A stretch of DNA of 63,142 nt from Thermobrachium celere DSM 8682 (lineage in GTDB: Bacteria > Bacillota > Clostridia > Clostridiales > Caloramatoraceae), in contig NZ_HF952018.1 in NCBI RefSeq assembly GCF_000430995.1, forward strand, positions 220,909 to 284,050. Reading direction: 5' to 3'. This document shows positions 45,701 through 53,399 of this stretch, piece after piece. Both the position numbers and the translations under genes were made by a program. A model generated the notes under the pieces. The model did no database searches. It saw nothing but the letters and a program-made list of their open reading frames with translations, and was not told the origin of the DNA. Within the stretch, counting starts at the first letter, position 1. Each line of letters begins with the position of its first letter.

Positions 45701-45939
45701 AATTTGTTGCCTACAGCTATGCAGTAAAGAAGATATACGATATAGAAATCGAAAAGATGTATCTATATCTTCTAGATATAGGAGAGTATGTAGAAATTGA
45801 TCTTACGGATGAAGATATACAAAGGGGTATAAAAGATATTGTAGAAGTATTTAAGTTTATGGAATTAAATAAAGATTTTGATAAGTACGATGCATGTACA
45901 AATTGTAATTTTTGTAGCTATAAGTTAGTATGTGAGTAA
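42727..45939 (+). CDS. addA: ATP-dependent helicase/nuclease subunit A (UvrD helicase plus nuclease)
   Basis: Superfamily 1 helicase-nuclease of 1070 residues. Walker A is HAGAGSGKTRV (K36), motif II is VDEFQDTND (about 296-303), later helicase motifs include GDIKQSIYLFRGA, STNYRSHDEIV and FYVAVTRA. The C-terminal PD-(D/E)XK nuclease has GIIDRLDIY (about 949) and IIDYKTNK (about 969). It also has an iron-sulfur-type cysteine set: C828 (DCPRKYFF), C1057, C1060, C1063 and C1069. Bacillus AddA is not noted for such a cluster, so this protein resembles AddB-like or RecB-like nucleases in this respect. Coupled to addB by a four-base overlap. Confidence 0.9.
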   Translation: MSIQQIKDVYGVNDEQARALDINKNIALHAGAGSGKTRVLTRRFLRLLLEGGAKVDDIVAITFTKKAALEMKERVVDLVNKFIEQEDDAKKREVLRKIKEEIPLANISTFHSFCDTIVKENYHIIGIEPMYKIVEEVDTLTILNRIANEVFDEFVNSIEYKDKFQTVADVLGVDYLSKKKIIEDVKSIYKEIKTKGDSIEDAKQFTNNNINEFNSKYKQSEEGNKSKIVDKDILNKLQTIIQLVMDLVEAIDIKYTEEKKRLGVLDFNDLEKYTLEILKRVDVGNRIKERYKYFLVDEFQDTNDVQLEILKYLTEEGDKIQQGKLFVVGDIKQSIYLFRGANYKVFENVTDKIETSGGKQLELSTNYRSHDEIVEIINNMFEILIDGYKPSEKSNSIKGEAGFDFKILESEEKDKFDVKQLKERKVEIDELKVFLEKEDKDEKRRNEAEYVAEKILELNKKGIEYKDIAILFRGRSGILEFENSLKKRQIPYTVLGGIGYFERQEIRDLINLVRFIYRYEDKLSLLGVLRSPFIGLSDNEVLDVYNIINENNNINSAEGYNDKVKKLFELKEEAPLYSVSSFLKRLDEELKIKEILLLQEDGVQKYRNFEKFLEIAEEFDRKGIYSSLEFVDYIENLIEVSDKEAQAFLDTENSNAVKIMTIHASKGLEFEAVFIPSLDYEIEKSNRNKFVYDKFEGDKGRFGIVINHDAVKDDLYKYVEDKRKEEEKKEEIRIFYVAVTRAIRYISLSAVVKKSEKTLIKHLIERGVNLEELVKKTSAFKDYVKEKEENDEEDNIDIESFLENIDLNIEYIPKSIFSISRYMLYKDCPRKYFFRYIAKIDEDLLDTDFSIKNEEEDEVDVVKNIKASEIGNIVHSILEDVSKGYKVNIEERINKDLGEIDEKYKEKICRMVKNFEKIEKSIRINGEKIISNREFSFRVPLPNTEIILMGIIDRLDIYKIEDTKKAVIIDYKTNKVNGEEDKERIKNHYIPQFVAYSYAVKKIYDIEIEKMYLYLLDIGEYVEIDLTDEDIQRGIKDIVEVFKFMELNKDFDKYDACTNCNFCSYKLVCE

Positions 45940-46016
45940 AATTAACTATATTTTTACCATTTTAAAATATAAATTGAGTAGAATAATAATAAATAAATAT
46001 TAATGAGGTGGGATAT

Positions 46017-46703
46017 ATGAGGTATAGGGTTATTGGTGAAGGCTTACCTGTTGTTATTTTAAATCTTGATAGGGGCGAGACAGTAATAACAGAGTCTGGC
46101 GGAATGGCTTGGATGAGTGATGGTATAGATATGTCAACAAACATGGAGGGTGGTCTTTTTAAAGGTATTGCAAGGGCCTTTGGTGGAGAGTCTGTGTTTT
46201 TGACAAGATATACAAGTATACGAGATAATTCGGAAATAGCATTTTCGTCATCATTTCCCGGGAAAATAATTCCCATAAATTTGTCAAATGGACAGTCAAT
46301 AATATGCCAAAAACATGCATTTTTATGTGGTGAAAGTTCAATCAAGCTAGATGTAGTGTTTACTAAAAAGCTTGGTGCAGGATTTTTTGGAGGAGAAGGT
46401 TTTATTCTACAAAAAATAACAGGTGCAGGTATATGTTTCCTTGAAATTGATGGTGAGGCAGTTGAATACAACCTTGCACCTGGTGAAATTCTAAAAGTTG
46501 ATACAGGCCACGTAGCAGCCTTTGAGCCAACAGTTAGCTATGACATTGTAACTGTAAAGGGCTTCAAAAACATATTATTTGGAGGAGAAGGATTATTCTT
46601 AACTGAACTAAGAGGACCAGGTAAGGTAATACTTCAATCATTACCTATATCAAATTTAGCAAGGGAGATAATACCGTATTTACCTGTAAAAAGGAATGAA
46701 TAA
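46017..46703 (+). CDS. AIM24/TIGR00266 family protein
   Basis: Beta-rich protein of 228 residues of the AIM24 family, widespread but of unclear function; some members have been linked to membrane or stress roles. Recognisable features are repeated Gly-rich turns: MSTNMEGGLFKGIARAFGGE, GAGFFGGEGFILQKITGAG and NILFGGEGLFLTELRGPG, reflecting an internal repeat. ATG 46017 follows GAGGTGG with five-base spacing; a GTG at 46008 overlaps that SD. Monocistronic between addA and a terminator. Confidence 0.9.
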   Translation: MRYRVIGEGLPVVILNLDRGETVITESGGMAWMSDGIDMSTNMEGGLFKGIARAFGGESVFLTRYTSIRDNSEIAFSSSFPGKIIPINLSNGQSIICQKHAFLCGESSIKLDVVFTKKLGAGFFGGEGFILQKITGAGICFLEIDGEAVEYNLAPGEILKVDTGHVAAFEPTVSYDIVTVKGFKNILFGGEGLFLTELRGPGKVILQSLPISNLAREIIPYLPVKRNE

Positions 46704-46728
46704 AATTAAATAAACTATTATTTATAAT

Positions 46729-46749
46729 GCAGCCGATGGCTGCTTTTTT
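46729..46749 (+). terminator. Terminator
   Basis: GCAGCC (46729-46734) pairs with GGCTGC (46738-46743), then TTTTTT. Confidence 0.85.
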
Positions 46750-46805
46750 ATATTTAATTTTTATCCTAAAAGTTCATTTTTTCCGAATTAATTGGAAAAA
46801 CAATG

Positions 46806-46832
46806 TATATTCGAAATGTTTTTTATATTCGA
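46806..46832. promoter_or_regulatory. Direct repeat upstream of the PTS operon
   Basis: TATATTCGA at 46806-46814 and again at 46824-46832, 18 bases apart, about 110 bases before the PRD regulator. A candidate regulator or CcpA-independent activator site; speculative. Confidence 0.35.
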
Positions 46833-46941
46833 TAAATTATATATAATAAAATTAAATAAGAAAATTGTAATAGAAACATATTAGATTAATAAGTTTATTT
46901 TTGTAATTTCATAAAAATGAAAAATATAGGTGTGATGCTAT

Positions 46942-48255
46942 ATGGAAATAAAAAATAAAGAAATTGAGATAATAAAATATTTGTTTCAAAAGGATGATTA
47001 TGTAAAAGTTAAAGAATTAGCAGAAATGTACAATGTTACAGAAAGAAGTATGAGATATACATTAGATAAAATTGAGAAATTTTTAGTTAAGAATGGATTT
47101 AGATATTTAGAAAGGAAGCATAATAAAGGAATTAAAATAATTAAACAAGAAGGGTTAAAAGAATTAATTGATAGTTACATAAAACAACCTGTACCGTATA
47201 AATATTTTTACTCAAAAGAAGAAAGATTTAAATATATAATAACCAAAATTATACAGTCAGACAAACCAATAAAAATAGATGAATTACAAAAGACACTCTA
47301 TGTATCTAAGAATACAATTTTAAAAGAATTAGATGAAATTGAATTATGGCTTAGTAAAAAAAATTTAAAACTTTTAAGAAAACAAAAGATAGGTATTAGC
47401 GTAGAAGGAAGCGAATATGACAAAAGAAGAGCATTATTAGATTTAGTTGTAGATACAGTATCAACTGAAGATATATTAAATTATGTCAATAATAGAATTG
47501 CACATTCAAGAATAAAAAATATGCAATTAGATATATTATTTTCTGATTTAAATATTGATTTTCTTGATAATTTGATTAGAAGGGCAGAAATACAACTTGG
47601 TAGAAGATTCAGTGATGATGCTTATGGCAGTTTATTAACGCATCTAGCTATAATGATAAAAAGAATACAATTAAATAAAACATTGTATTTACAAAATGTT
47701 GATTTTGATACAGTTGAATGTAGTGTTGAATATGAAGTTGCTGTTTATATGATAAATGAAATAGAAAATTATTATAAAATTGTTGTGCCAACAGAAGAAA
47801 TTAGATATATAGTATATCACTTATTAGGATCAAGAATTTATAAGCAAAGTATCGATGATTTAAAAATACAAGTTGATGATCAATTAAGTATTGTAATAAA
47901 AAAAATGATAGATGAAATTAAAGAGTTGTATAATGTAGATTTAAACGAACAGGAAGATAAGTTGTTTGAAGGACTTTTAATGCATATAAGACCTGCTATT
48001 TTTAGATTAAAATATAACAAAATATTAGAAAATCCATTATATAATGACATAAAAAACAAATATAGTAAGTTGTTTAAAGATGTACAATTTGTTTCAAGGC
48101 ACCTAGAAGAATATATTGGTAAAAAGATTAATGAACATGAAATTTCGTATTTAGTTATGCATATAGGAGCAACACTTGAAAGTGCTTTACCTAATAAAAA
48201 GAAAACAAAAGTAGTAGTTATATGCGCGGGACAGGCATTGGAACAGCTAGAATAG
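46942..48255 (+). pseudogene. PRD-type (BglG/MtlR-like) PTS regulator, front part, broken by a frameshift
   Basis: Front 437 codons of a transcriptional regulator controlled by PTS phosphorylation. Two helix-turn-helix regions (about 1-60 and 80-150) and two PRDs (about 185-290 and 300-405) are visible. Candidate phospho-histidines are in SLLTHLAIM, LLMHIRPAIF and LVMHIGATLE. It then enters an EIIB domain but loses frame in the P-loop: VVICA is followed by GQALEQLE and a stop, while the next frame continues TGIGTARIVSTQ. Removing two bases near 48224-48230 gives the family-like VVICATGIGTARIV. Whether this is an error, a decay event or programmed shifting is unknown. Activity without EIIB and EIIA regulation cannot be excluded. 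Confidence 0.82.
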
Positions 48256-49076
48256 TTTCTACACAAATTAAAAATCAATTTGATGTTGAGATTGTAGACA
48301 CTATTTCTTATAGAGAAATAAGTAAATTAAAATATTTAAATTATGATGTAATTATTAGCACAGTTGAACTTAATAGTTATGATAAAGAGCATTATATAAA
48401 AATAAATCCAATTTTACTTAAACATGATTATGAGAAATTAGAAAAGATTTTAAGAAGAAAATATAGTAATGATATTAATTATGAAAATGAAATTGAAATA
48501 GTTAATAGATTTATAAGTATAGTTGAAAAATATTGTACAATTCAAAATAAAGAGCATTTAATTTATGAGTTGATGTATGAAATTAAAAAGACAAAGAATG
48601 TTTTACAAATGGGAAGGAGGGTATATATGCTTTCAGATTTATTGACAGAAGATATGATAAGAATAAATGTTGAGGCTAATAATTGGGAGGAGGCAATTAG
48701 AGAAGGAACAAAAATCATGAAGAAAAAAAACTATGTAGAAGAATGTTATGAAGAAACAATAATAAATAATATAAAAACATTAGGACCTTATATGGTTATT
48801 GCACCAGGTATAGTTTTATCGCATGCAAGACCTGAAAATGGAGTAAAAAAATTATCTATGAGTTTAACGCTACTAAAAAATCCTGTTGTTTTTGGACATG
48901 AAACTAATGATCCAGTAAAATTAGTAATAACAATTGCTGCAGTTGATAATGAAACTCATTTAAAAGCATTGTCACAATTAATGGAATTGTTGATGAATGA
49001 AGTAGATATGGAAAGGATTTTTAACGCTAAAAGTAAAGATGAAATTATAAGTATAATAAATAAATATAAAAATTAA
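48222..49076 (+). pseudogene. EIIB remnant plus EIIA domain, back part of the frameshifted PRD regulator
   Basis: Continuation of the regulator in another frame. TGIGTARIVSTQIKNQFDVE is the P-loop and first strand of a GatB-like EIIB domain without its phospho-cysteine, which remains in the upstream frame. From residue 136 a complete EIIA follows. There is no SD for the ATG at 48222 itself, so translation of this part depends on the frameshift or on the strong internal start at 48627. Confidence 0.75.
48627..49076 (+). CDS. PTS EIIA component (UlaC/MtlA-like), probable internal start
   Basis: 149-residue phosphocarrier of the fructose/mannitol EIIA superfamily, ascorbate-type branch: MLSDLLTEDMIRINVEA at the N-terminus and the phospho-histidine H66 in GIVLSHARPENGV. 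The ATG is six bases after GGAAGGAGGG (48612-48621), an excellent SD that is itself read in frame as Gly-Arg-Arg in the regulator. Stand-alone EIIA proteins of this family begin just here. So the EIIA is probably made separately and phosphorylates the EIIB encoded 11 bases downstream. Alternatively it is only the C-terminal domain of a fused regulator. Confidence 0.75.
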   Translation: MLSDLLTEDMIRINVEANNWEEAIREGTKIMKKKNYVEECYEETIINNIKTLGPYMVIAPGIVLSHARPENGVKKLSMSLTLLKNPVVFGHETNDPVKLVITIAAVDNETHLKALSQLMELLMNEVDMERIFNAKSKDEIISIINKYKN

Positions 49077-49087
49077 GGAGGGGTAAT

Positions 49088-49369
49088 ATGAAAATACTTG
49101 TTTGTTGTGGTAGTGGACTAGGGAGTAGTTTTATGATTGAGATGAATATTAAAAAGGTTTTAAAAGAGTTAAATTTAAATGTTGAAGTGGATCATTCGGA
49201 TCTTGCATCTGCTAAAGGGATAAAGGCAGATATATATGTTGGTACAAGAGATATTGCAAATCAGTTAGTAAGTCTAGGGGGGGAGGTCGTTTCATTAAAT
49301 AGCATGATTGATATGAAAGAGTTAAAAGAAAAGTTGTGTAATGCTATTGAAAAAGTTAAAAACAAGTAA
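49088..49369 (+). CDS. PTS EIIB component, ascorbate/lactose-type
   Basis: 93-residue cytoplasmic phosphocarrier that hands phosphate from EIIA to the sugar. The P-loop is LVCCGSGLGSSFM with Cys6/Cys7, as in UlaB/SgaB. The remainder (ADIYVGTRDIANQL) also matches that group. It lies between the EIIA and the EIIC genes with an AGGAGGGG SD. Most likely one subunit of an UlaABC-type permease; the real substrate is uncertain because no ulaD-G-type catabolic gene is near. Confidence 0.92.
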   Translation: MKILVCCGSGLGSSFMIEMNIKKVLKELNLNVEVDHSDLASAKGIKADIYVGTRDIANQLVSLGGEVVSLNSMIDMKELKEKLCNAIEKVKNK

Positions 49370-49392
49370 TTTTAAATTTAGGAGGGGGTTTT

Positions 49393-50655
49393 ATGTTAAA
49401 ACTAATACTTGATATTTTAAGCGTACCTTCTATATTAGTTGGTTTAGTAGCAATGATAGGTTTAATTGCACAAAAAAAATCTCTATCTGATATTATCAAA
49501 GGAACCATAAAAACAGTAATGGGATTTTTAGTATTAGGAGGAGGAGCAGGGATAGTTGTTGGTTCGTTAAATAGTTTTGGTGCAATGTTTCAAAAGGGGT
49601 TTGGTATACAAGGTATAGTTCCTAATAATGAAGCTGTTGTTGCACTTGCTTTAAAGACTTATGGAACACAAACAGCACTTATAATGACTTTGGGAATGTT
49701 GGTTAATATTTTAATAGCGAGATTTACAAAGCTAAAATATATATTCTTAACAGGACATCATACGTTATATATGGCTTGTATGATTGCAGCAATTTTAGTT
49801 GCTGGTGGTATGAAAGGGGTATCATTAGTTATATTAGGTTCAATTATATTAGGGTTTGTAATGGCTATATTCCCAGCTATAGCACAACCAACAATGAGAA
49901 AAATTGTTGGACATGATGATGTAGCATTTGCACATTTTGGAACAGTTGGATATGTATTATCAGCATTTGTAGGCAAGTTAGTTGGTAAAAATTCAAAATC
50001 TACAGAAGAAATGGAAGTTCCACAAGGACTAAGCTTTTTAAGAGATACTTCTGTAGCAATAAGTTTAACAATGGGTATTTTGTATTTAATAGTTGCAATA
50101 GCAGCAGGTAAATCATATGTAGAAACAGAACTTAGTGGTGGACAAAATTTCATTGTTTATTCAGTTATTCAGTCAATAACATTTGCTGGAGGAGTATATG
50201 TAATTTTAGCTGGTGTAAGATTAATATTAGCAGAGATAGTACCAGCTTTTAAAGGAATTGCCGAAAAAATAGTACCAGATGCAAAACCAGCTCTTGACTG
50301 TCCAGTTGTATTCCCATATGCTCCAAATGCTGTTTTAGTAGGATTTTTATCTAGTTTTGTAGGTGGAATTGTTGGTATGTTAATTTTATTAAAATTAAAT
50401 GCACCAGTTATTCTACCAGGTGTTGTACCTCATTTCTTCTGTGGTGCAACAGCAGGAGTATTCGGTAATGCTACTGGAGGAAGAAAAGGTGCTATATTAG
50501 GTTCGTTTGTTCATGGACTTTTAATAACATTTTTACCAGTTTTACTACTTCCAGTTTTGGGGGACTTAGGGTATGCAAATACAACTTTTAGTGATGCAGA
50601 TTTTGGAGTGGTAGGTATACTTCTTGGAAATATATTAAAGCTATTTGTTCATTAA
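49393..50655 (+). CDS. PTS EIIC component, ascorbate (UlaA/SgaT) family
   Basis: Membrane transporter subunit of 420 residues with about ten or more helices. Typical UlaA features are the N-terminal IGLIAQKKSLSDIIKGTIKT, then FLVLGGGAGIVVGSL, IFLTGHHTLYMAC with the substrate-site region, VGHDDVAFAHFGTVGY and VVPHFFCGATAGVFGNATGG. It takes up and phosphorylates a sugar acid or sugar together with EIIB and EIIA upstream. The SD is AGGAGGGGG. It is the last gene of the operon and is followed by a weak terminator. Confidence 0.92.
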   Translation: MLKLILDILSVPSILVGLVAMIGLIAQKKSLSDIIKGTIKTVMGFLVLGGGAGIVVGSLNSFGAMFQKGFGIQGIVPNNEAVVALALKTYGTQTALIMTLGMLVNILIARFTKLKYIFLTGHHTLYMACMIAAILVAGGMKGVSLVILGSIILGFVMAIFPAIAQPTMRKIVGHDDVAFAHFGTVGYVLSAFVGKLVGKNSKSTEEMEVPQGLSFLRDTSVAISLTMGILYLIVAIAAGKSYVETELSGGQNFIVYSVIQSITFAGGVYVILAGVRLILAEIVPAFKGIAEKIVPDAKPALDCPVVFPYAPNAVLVGFLSSFVGGIVGMLILLKLNAPVILPGVVPHFFCGATAGVFGNATGGRKGAILGSFVHGLLITFLPVLLLPVLGDLGYANTTFSDADFGVVGILLGNILKLFVH

Positions 50656-50681
50656 TTTTAAAAGTCAATTTTTAATAGTTG

Positions 50682-50710
50682 GGACAAGCATTTATAATGC
50701 TTGCCCTTTC
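50682..50710 (+). terminator. Terminator of the PTS operon
   Basis: GGACAAGCATT (50682-50692) pairs with AATGCTTGCCC (50696-50706), with one mismatch, then TTTC. Confidence 0.75.
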
Positions 50711-51187
50711 TAATTTAATTGGTATTAAAAAAATGAGTTAAGTTAAAATAATTTTACCAAAATATACAACAAAATGCCAACTAAAGTTAAAGTTTAAAAT
50801 ATGATAAAGTTTAATTAAATTAATAAATAATTATATTTTTTATATTTATTAAAAATTTTATAGTTGAAAACATTTGTTTAATTATTTTAACCATGCTATT
50901 AAATTTTACTTAGATGGAGGAATTAATCATTTCAATAATATAACTAATATATTGTTAAAAAAGAAATTTATTGAAATAAATTCTTTGTCATGTTTTTATT
51001 TATTTTTAATAAGTATAAGCTTTTTCAAATTAAGTATTATGAAATTTTTATTATAATAACATCTTTGAAATCAAATAAGCCTTTGAAATTTATTAATATG
51101 TATTTTTGAATGCTTCTTTAACAATAAAATTTTTTTTAGCTAATTTTATTGTTTTAATTATCAAAATAGGTGAGTAATTTTTGTATA

Positions 51188-51219
51188 AAAAATGTTGGAG
51201 CATAGCCCCAACATTTTTT
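51188..51219 (-). terminator. Terminator of the AtoE gene
   Basis: Reading leftward, AAAAAATGTTGGGGC pairs with GCTCCAACATTTTT across 51188-51219, with T-rich tail. Confidence 0.88.
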
Positions 51220-51229
51220 TAACCTATTA

Positions 51230-52537
51230 TTATAACAATACAAATATCAAACCAATGATTATACCTGAATATATCAAATCAACTAAACAATATCCCATAA
51301 TATCCTTTGCACCAAGTTTGGCAAGTCCTAGAATTGGCAGTGCCCAGAATGGTTGAATCATGTTTGTCCATGCATCTCCCCAAGCTAGAGCCATAACAGC
51401 CTTTCCAAGTGGAACATTGAGTGATTGAGCAGCCTTTACAACAATTGGACCTTGAGCAACCCATTGTCCTCCACCAGAAGGGATGAAAAGATTAATAAGC
51501 CCTGCACTTAGGAATGTGAATAAAGGCAGTGTTTTTGCTGTAGAAATACTTACAAACCAATTAGCTATTATTGATGCAAGACCAGAATCAACCATAATAC
51601 CCATAATACCCCCATAGAATGGGAATTGTAGCACTATACCTGCTGTTCCCTTTATAGCATTATCTACCGCTTTAATATATCTTATTGGAGTTTTATGCAG
51701 TAAAATTCCTGTAAATAGGAATATTAAATTTACAGAGTCTAGTGATAAAGTTCCACCATTTGAAAAATATTTTATTATATACGCAAAACCTAGAATAGAA
51801 ATTATTATTGTCAATAACCTACTATTTTCAAGTTTAGAAGAGAATGAATTATCGATTGTAATTTCAAACTCTTTTTCCTCTTCTGGTTTAAATTCAATCG
51901 TTTTATCTTTATCTGGAATCATAAAGTAATTTATTAAAGGTAGTGTTAATATAAGTATAATTGATATTGAAAGGTTAAAGTTTGAAAAAAGTGTCTGGGA
52001 TAAAGGTATGCTATCAAATTGAACCCCCTTTAGTCCTCCACCAGCTTCAACAACTTTAAGTGGGATAGAACCAGATAAACCTCCATGCCAAACTAAAAAT
52101 CCGGAGTAGGCACTAGCAATTAGAAGCCTATAGTCAACTCCTTTAACTTTTCTTGCTAATTCTTTAGCAAGAAGTCCTCCGATAACAAGACCAAATCCCC
52201 AGTTTAACCAGCAGGCAATCGCAGATACAAAGGTTACTAATAGAATTGCTGAAGCAGGTGTTTTGGCAATACTTGCAATTCCTGTTAATGCTTTTTTGAC
52301 AACAGGTGCCTGAGCTAGAGCATGTCCAGTAACGAGAACTAAAACCATTTGCATTGAAAATCCTAGAAGACTCCAGAAACCCTTACCCCAAAATGTAACT
52401 AAATCAACTGCTGATTTGCCAGTTTTGAAGATTGCTAAAACGTAAACAATGATTGTGAGCAGGATTGCAAAAATAAATGCATCTGGCAAATAGCGTTCAA
52501 CAAATTTGACGCATGCGTTTGTAATTTTTTTAAACAT
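51230..52537 (-). CDS. atoE: Short-chain fatty acid transporter family protein
   Basis: Polytopic membrane carrier of 435 residues with about 12 helices of the AtoE/TIGR00366 family. Signs are FVERYLPDAFIFAILLTIIV, a central WLNWGFGLVIGGLLAKEL, HGGLSGSIPLKVVEAGG and FIPSGGGQWVAQGPIV. Family members are proposed to move short-chain fatty acids such as acetoacetate or butyrate; the substrate here is inferred. No acyl-CoA genes are adjacent. The ATG follows GGGGGATGAGG. Monocistronic. Confidence 0.9.
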   Translation of the reverse strand: MFKKITNACVKFVERYLPDAFIFAILLTIIVYVLAIFKTGKSAVDLVTFWGKGFWSLLGFSMQMVLVLVTGHALAQAPVVKKALTGIASIAKTPASAILLVTFVSAIACWLNWGFGLVIGGLLAKELARKVKGVDYRLLIASAYSGFLVWHGGLSGSIPLKVVEAGGGLKGVQFDSIPLSQTLFSNFNLSISIILILTLPLINYFMIPDKDKTIEFKPEEEKEFEITIDNSFSSKLENSRLLTIIISILGFAYIIKYFSNGGTLSLDSVNLIFLFTGILLHKTPIRYIKAVDNAIKGTAGIVLQFPFYGGIMGIMVDSGLASIIANWFVSISTAKTLPLFTFLSAGLINLFIPSGGGQWVAQGPIVVKAAQSLNVPLGKAVMALAWGDAWTNMIQPFWALPILGLAKLGAKDIMGYCLVDLIYSGIIIGLIFVLL

Positions 52538-52768
52538 AACCTCATCCCCCTAAAAAAATAATCTCAATTACAGTATATAATATTATTTTAAAATTATAAA
52601 AATTCTAAAAATATGATTTAAGTTTTTGCTATATTTTTAACAAGAATTATATTTTAATAAATCTCTATAATTAATTTTTTTGCCTTTTTAATTGCTAAGT
52701 TTTATCAAACTAGATATATATTTCAAAAATATGCCTTATATAATATAATCGTTGTATGGGGTGATTTT

Positions 52769-53383
52769 ATGTGTGGACGTGTTCTTTTAGAGAGTGAGTT
52801 TAAAGAGATTTTGATAAGATATAATATATATGGTGCTGGAGATAGGGAATTTAAAAGAGGAGAGGGATTTCCAGGAGACAATATCCCAGCTATATTTAAC
52901 GACGATGGGTTACAAGTTGATTTGTTTAACTGGGGATTTATTTTAAATGGAAAGAGAATAATTAATGCAAGAGCGGAGACGGTTTTAGAAAAACCCTTTT
53001 TTAAAAGGCATTTTATATTTAATAGATGTATTGTACCTGTTAATGCATTTTTTGAATGGAGGAATGAAGGCAATAAAAAGATAAAATATAAAATCAGCCT
53101 TAAAGATGATAAAATAATGTCCCTTGCAGGAATGTATGGAGTTTTTAAAGATAAAGATGGAAGTGTTAAAAAATGTATAACAGTACTTACAACAGAACCA
53201 AATAGTGAAGTAAAGGATATTCACAATAGAATGCCGGTTATTTTAGTCAGAGAAAAAGAGCAGCTATATTTAAGAAAAGAATTTAATATTGAGATTTTAG
53301 ATTTGTTAAAGCCGATAGATGAGGGAAGGCTAGTAATAGAAAATGTAGATAAGAATGAGTATGAAAATATAAGTTTCTTTTAA
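52769..53383 (+). CDS. yedK: SOS response-associated peptidase (SRAP, YedK/HMCES type)
   Basis: Covalently caps abasic sites in single-stranded DNA through the N-terminal cysteine after Met removal. The 204-residue product begins MCGRVLLE with Cys2. It contains N66 (IINARAETV), E96 (NAFFEWRN) and H152 (DIHNRMPVIL), the active-site set of the family. Position next to an MFS gene (16 bases) looks operonic, but no functional link is evident. The SD is GGGGTGA. No SOS box was identified. Confidence 0.95.
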   Translation: MCGRVLLESEFKEILIRYNIYGAGDREFKRGEGFPGDNIPAIFNDDGLQVDLFNWGFILNGKRIINARAETVLEKPFFKRHFIFNRCIVPVNAFFEWRNEGNKKIKYKISLKDDKIMSLAGMYGVFKDKDGSVKKCITVLTTEPNSEVKDIHNRMPVILVREKEQLYLRKEFNIEILDLLKPIDEGRLVIENVDKNEYENISFF

Positions 53384-53399
53384 AAAGGAGGGGGATGAG

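Larger units (their letters stand above)
50656..51229. other. Long AT-rich intergenic region
   Basis: About 570 bases with no supported gene. It starts with a terminator for the PTS operon (50682-50706) and ends with one for the leftward AtoE gene (51188-51219). The middle is over 80 percent AT by eye. A 60-codon frame at 50874-51056 has no SD and is probably chance. Confidence 0.6.

Noticed and set aside
39656-45939. A defence island around addAB
   Set aside because: AddAB is housekeeping recombination; no restriction, toxin-antitoxin, CBASS, Gabija or similar gene flanks it.
47880-48278. Antisense open frames, here and under addAB, the MCP genes and others
   Set aside because: They lie opposite strongly supported genes, have no SD and show mirrored composition of the real frame.
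50874-51056. A 60-codon open frame in the gap after the PTS operon
   Set aside because: No SD, Phe/Ile/Asn-rich composition expected from random AT-rich DNA and no recognisable motif.
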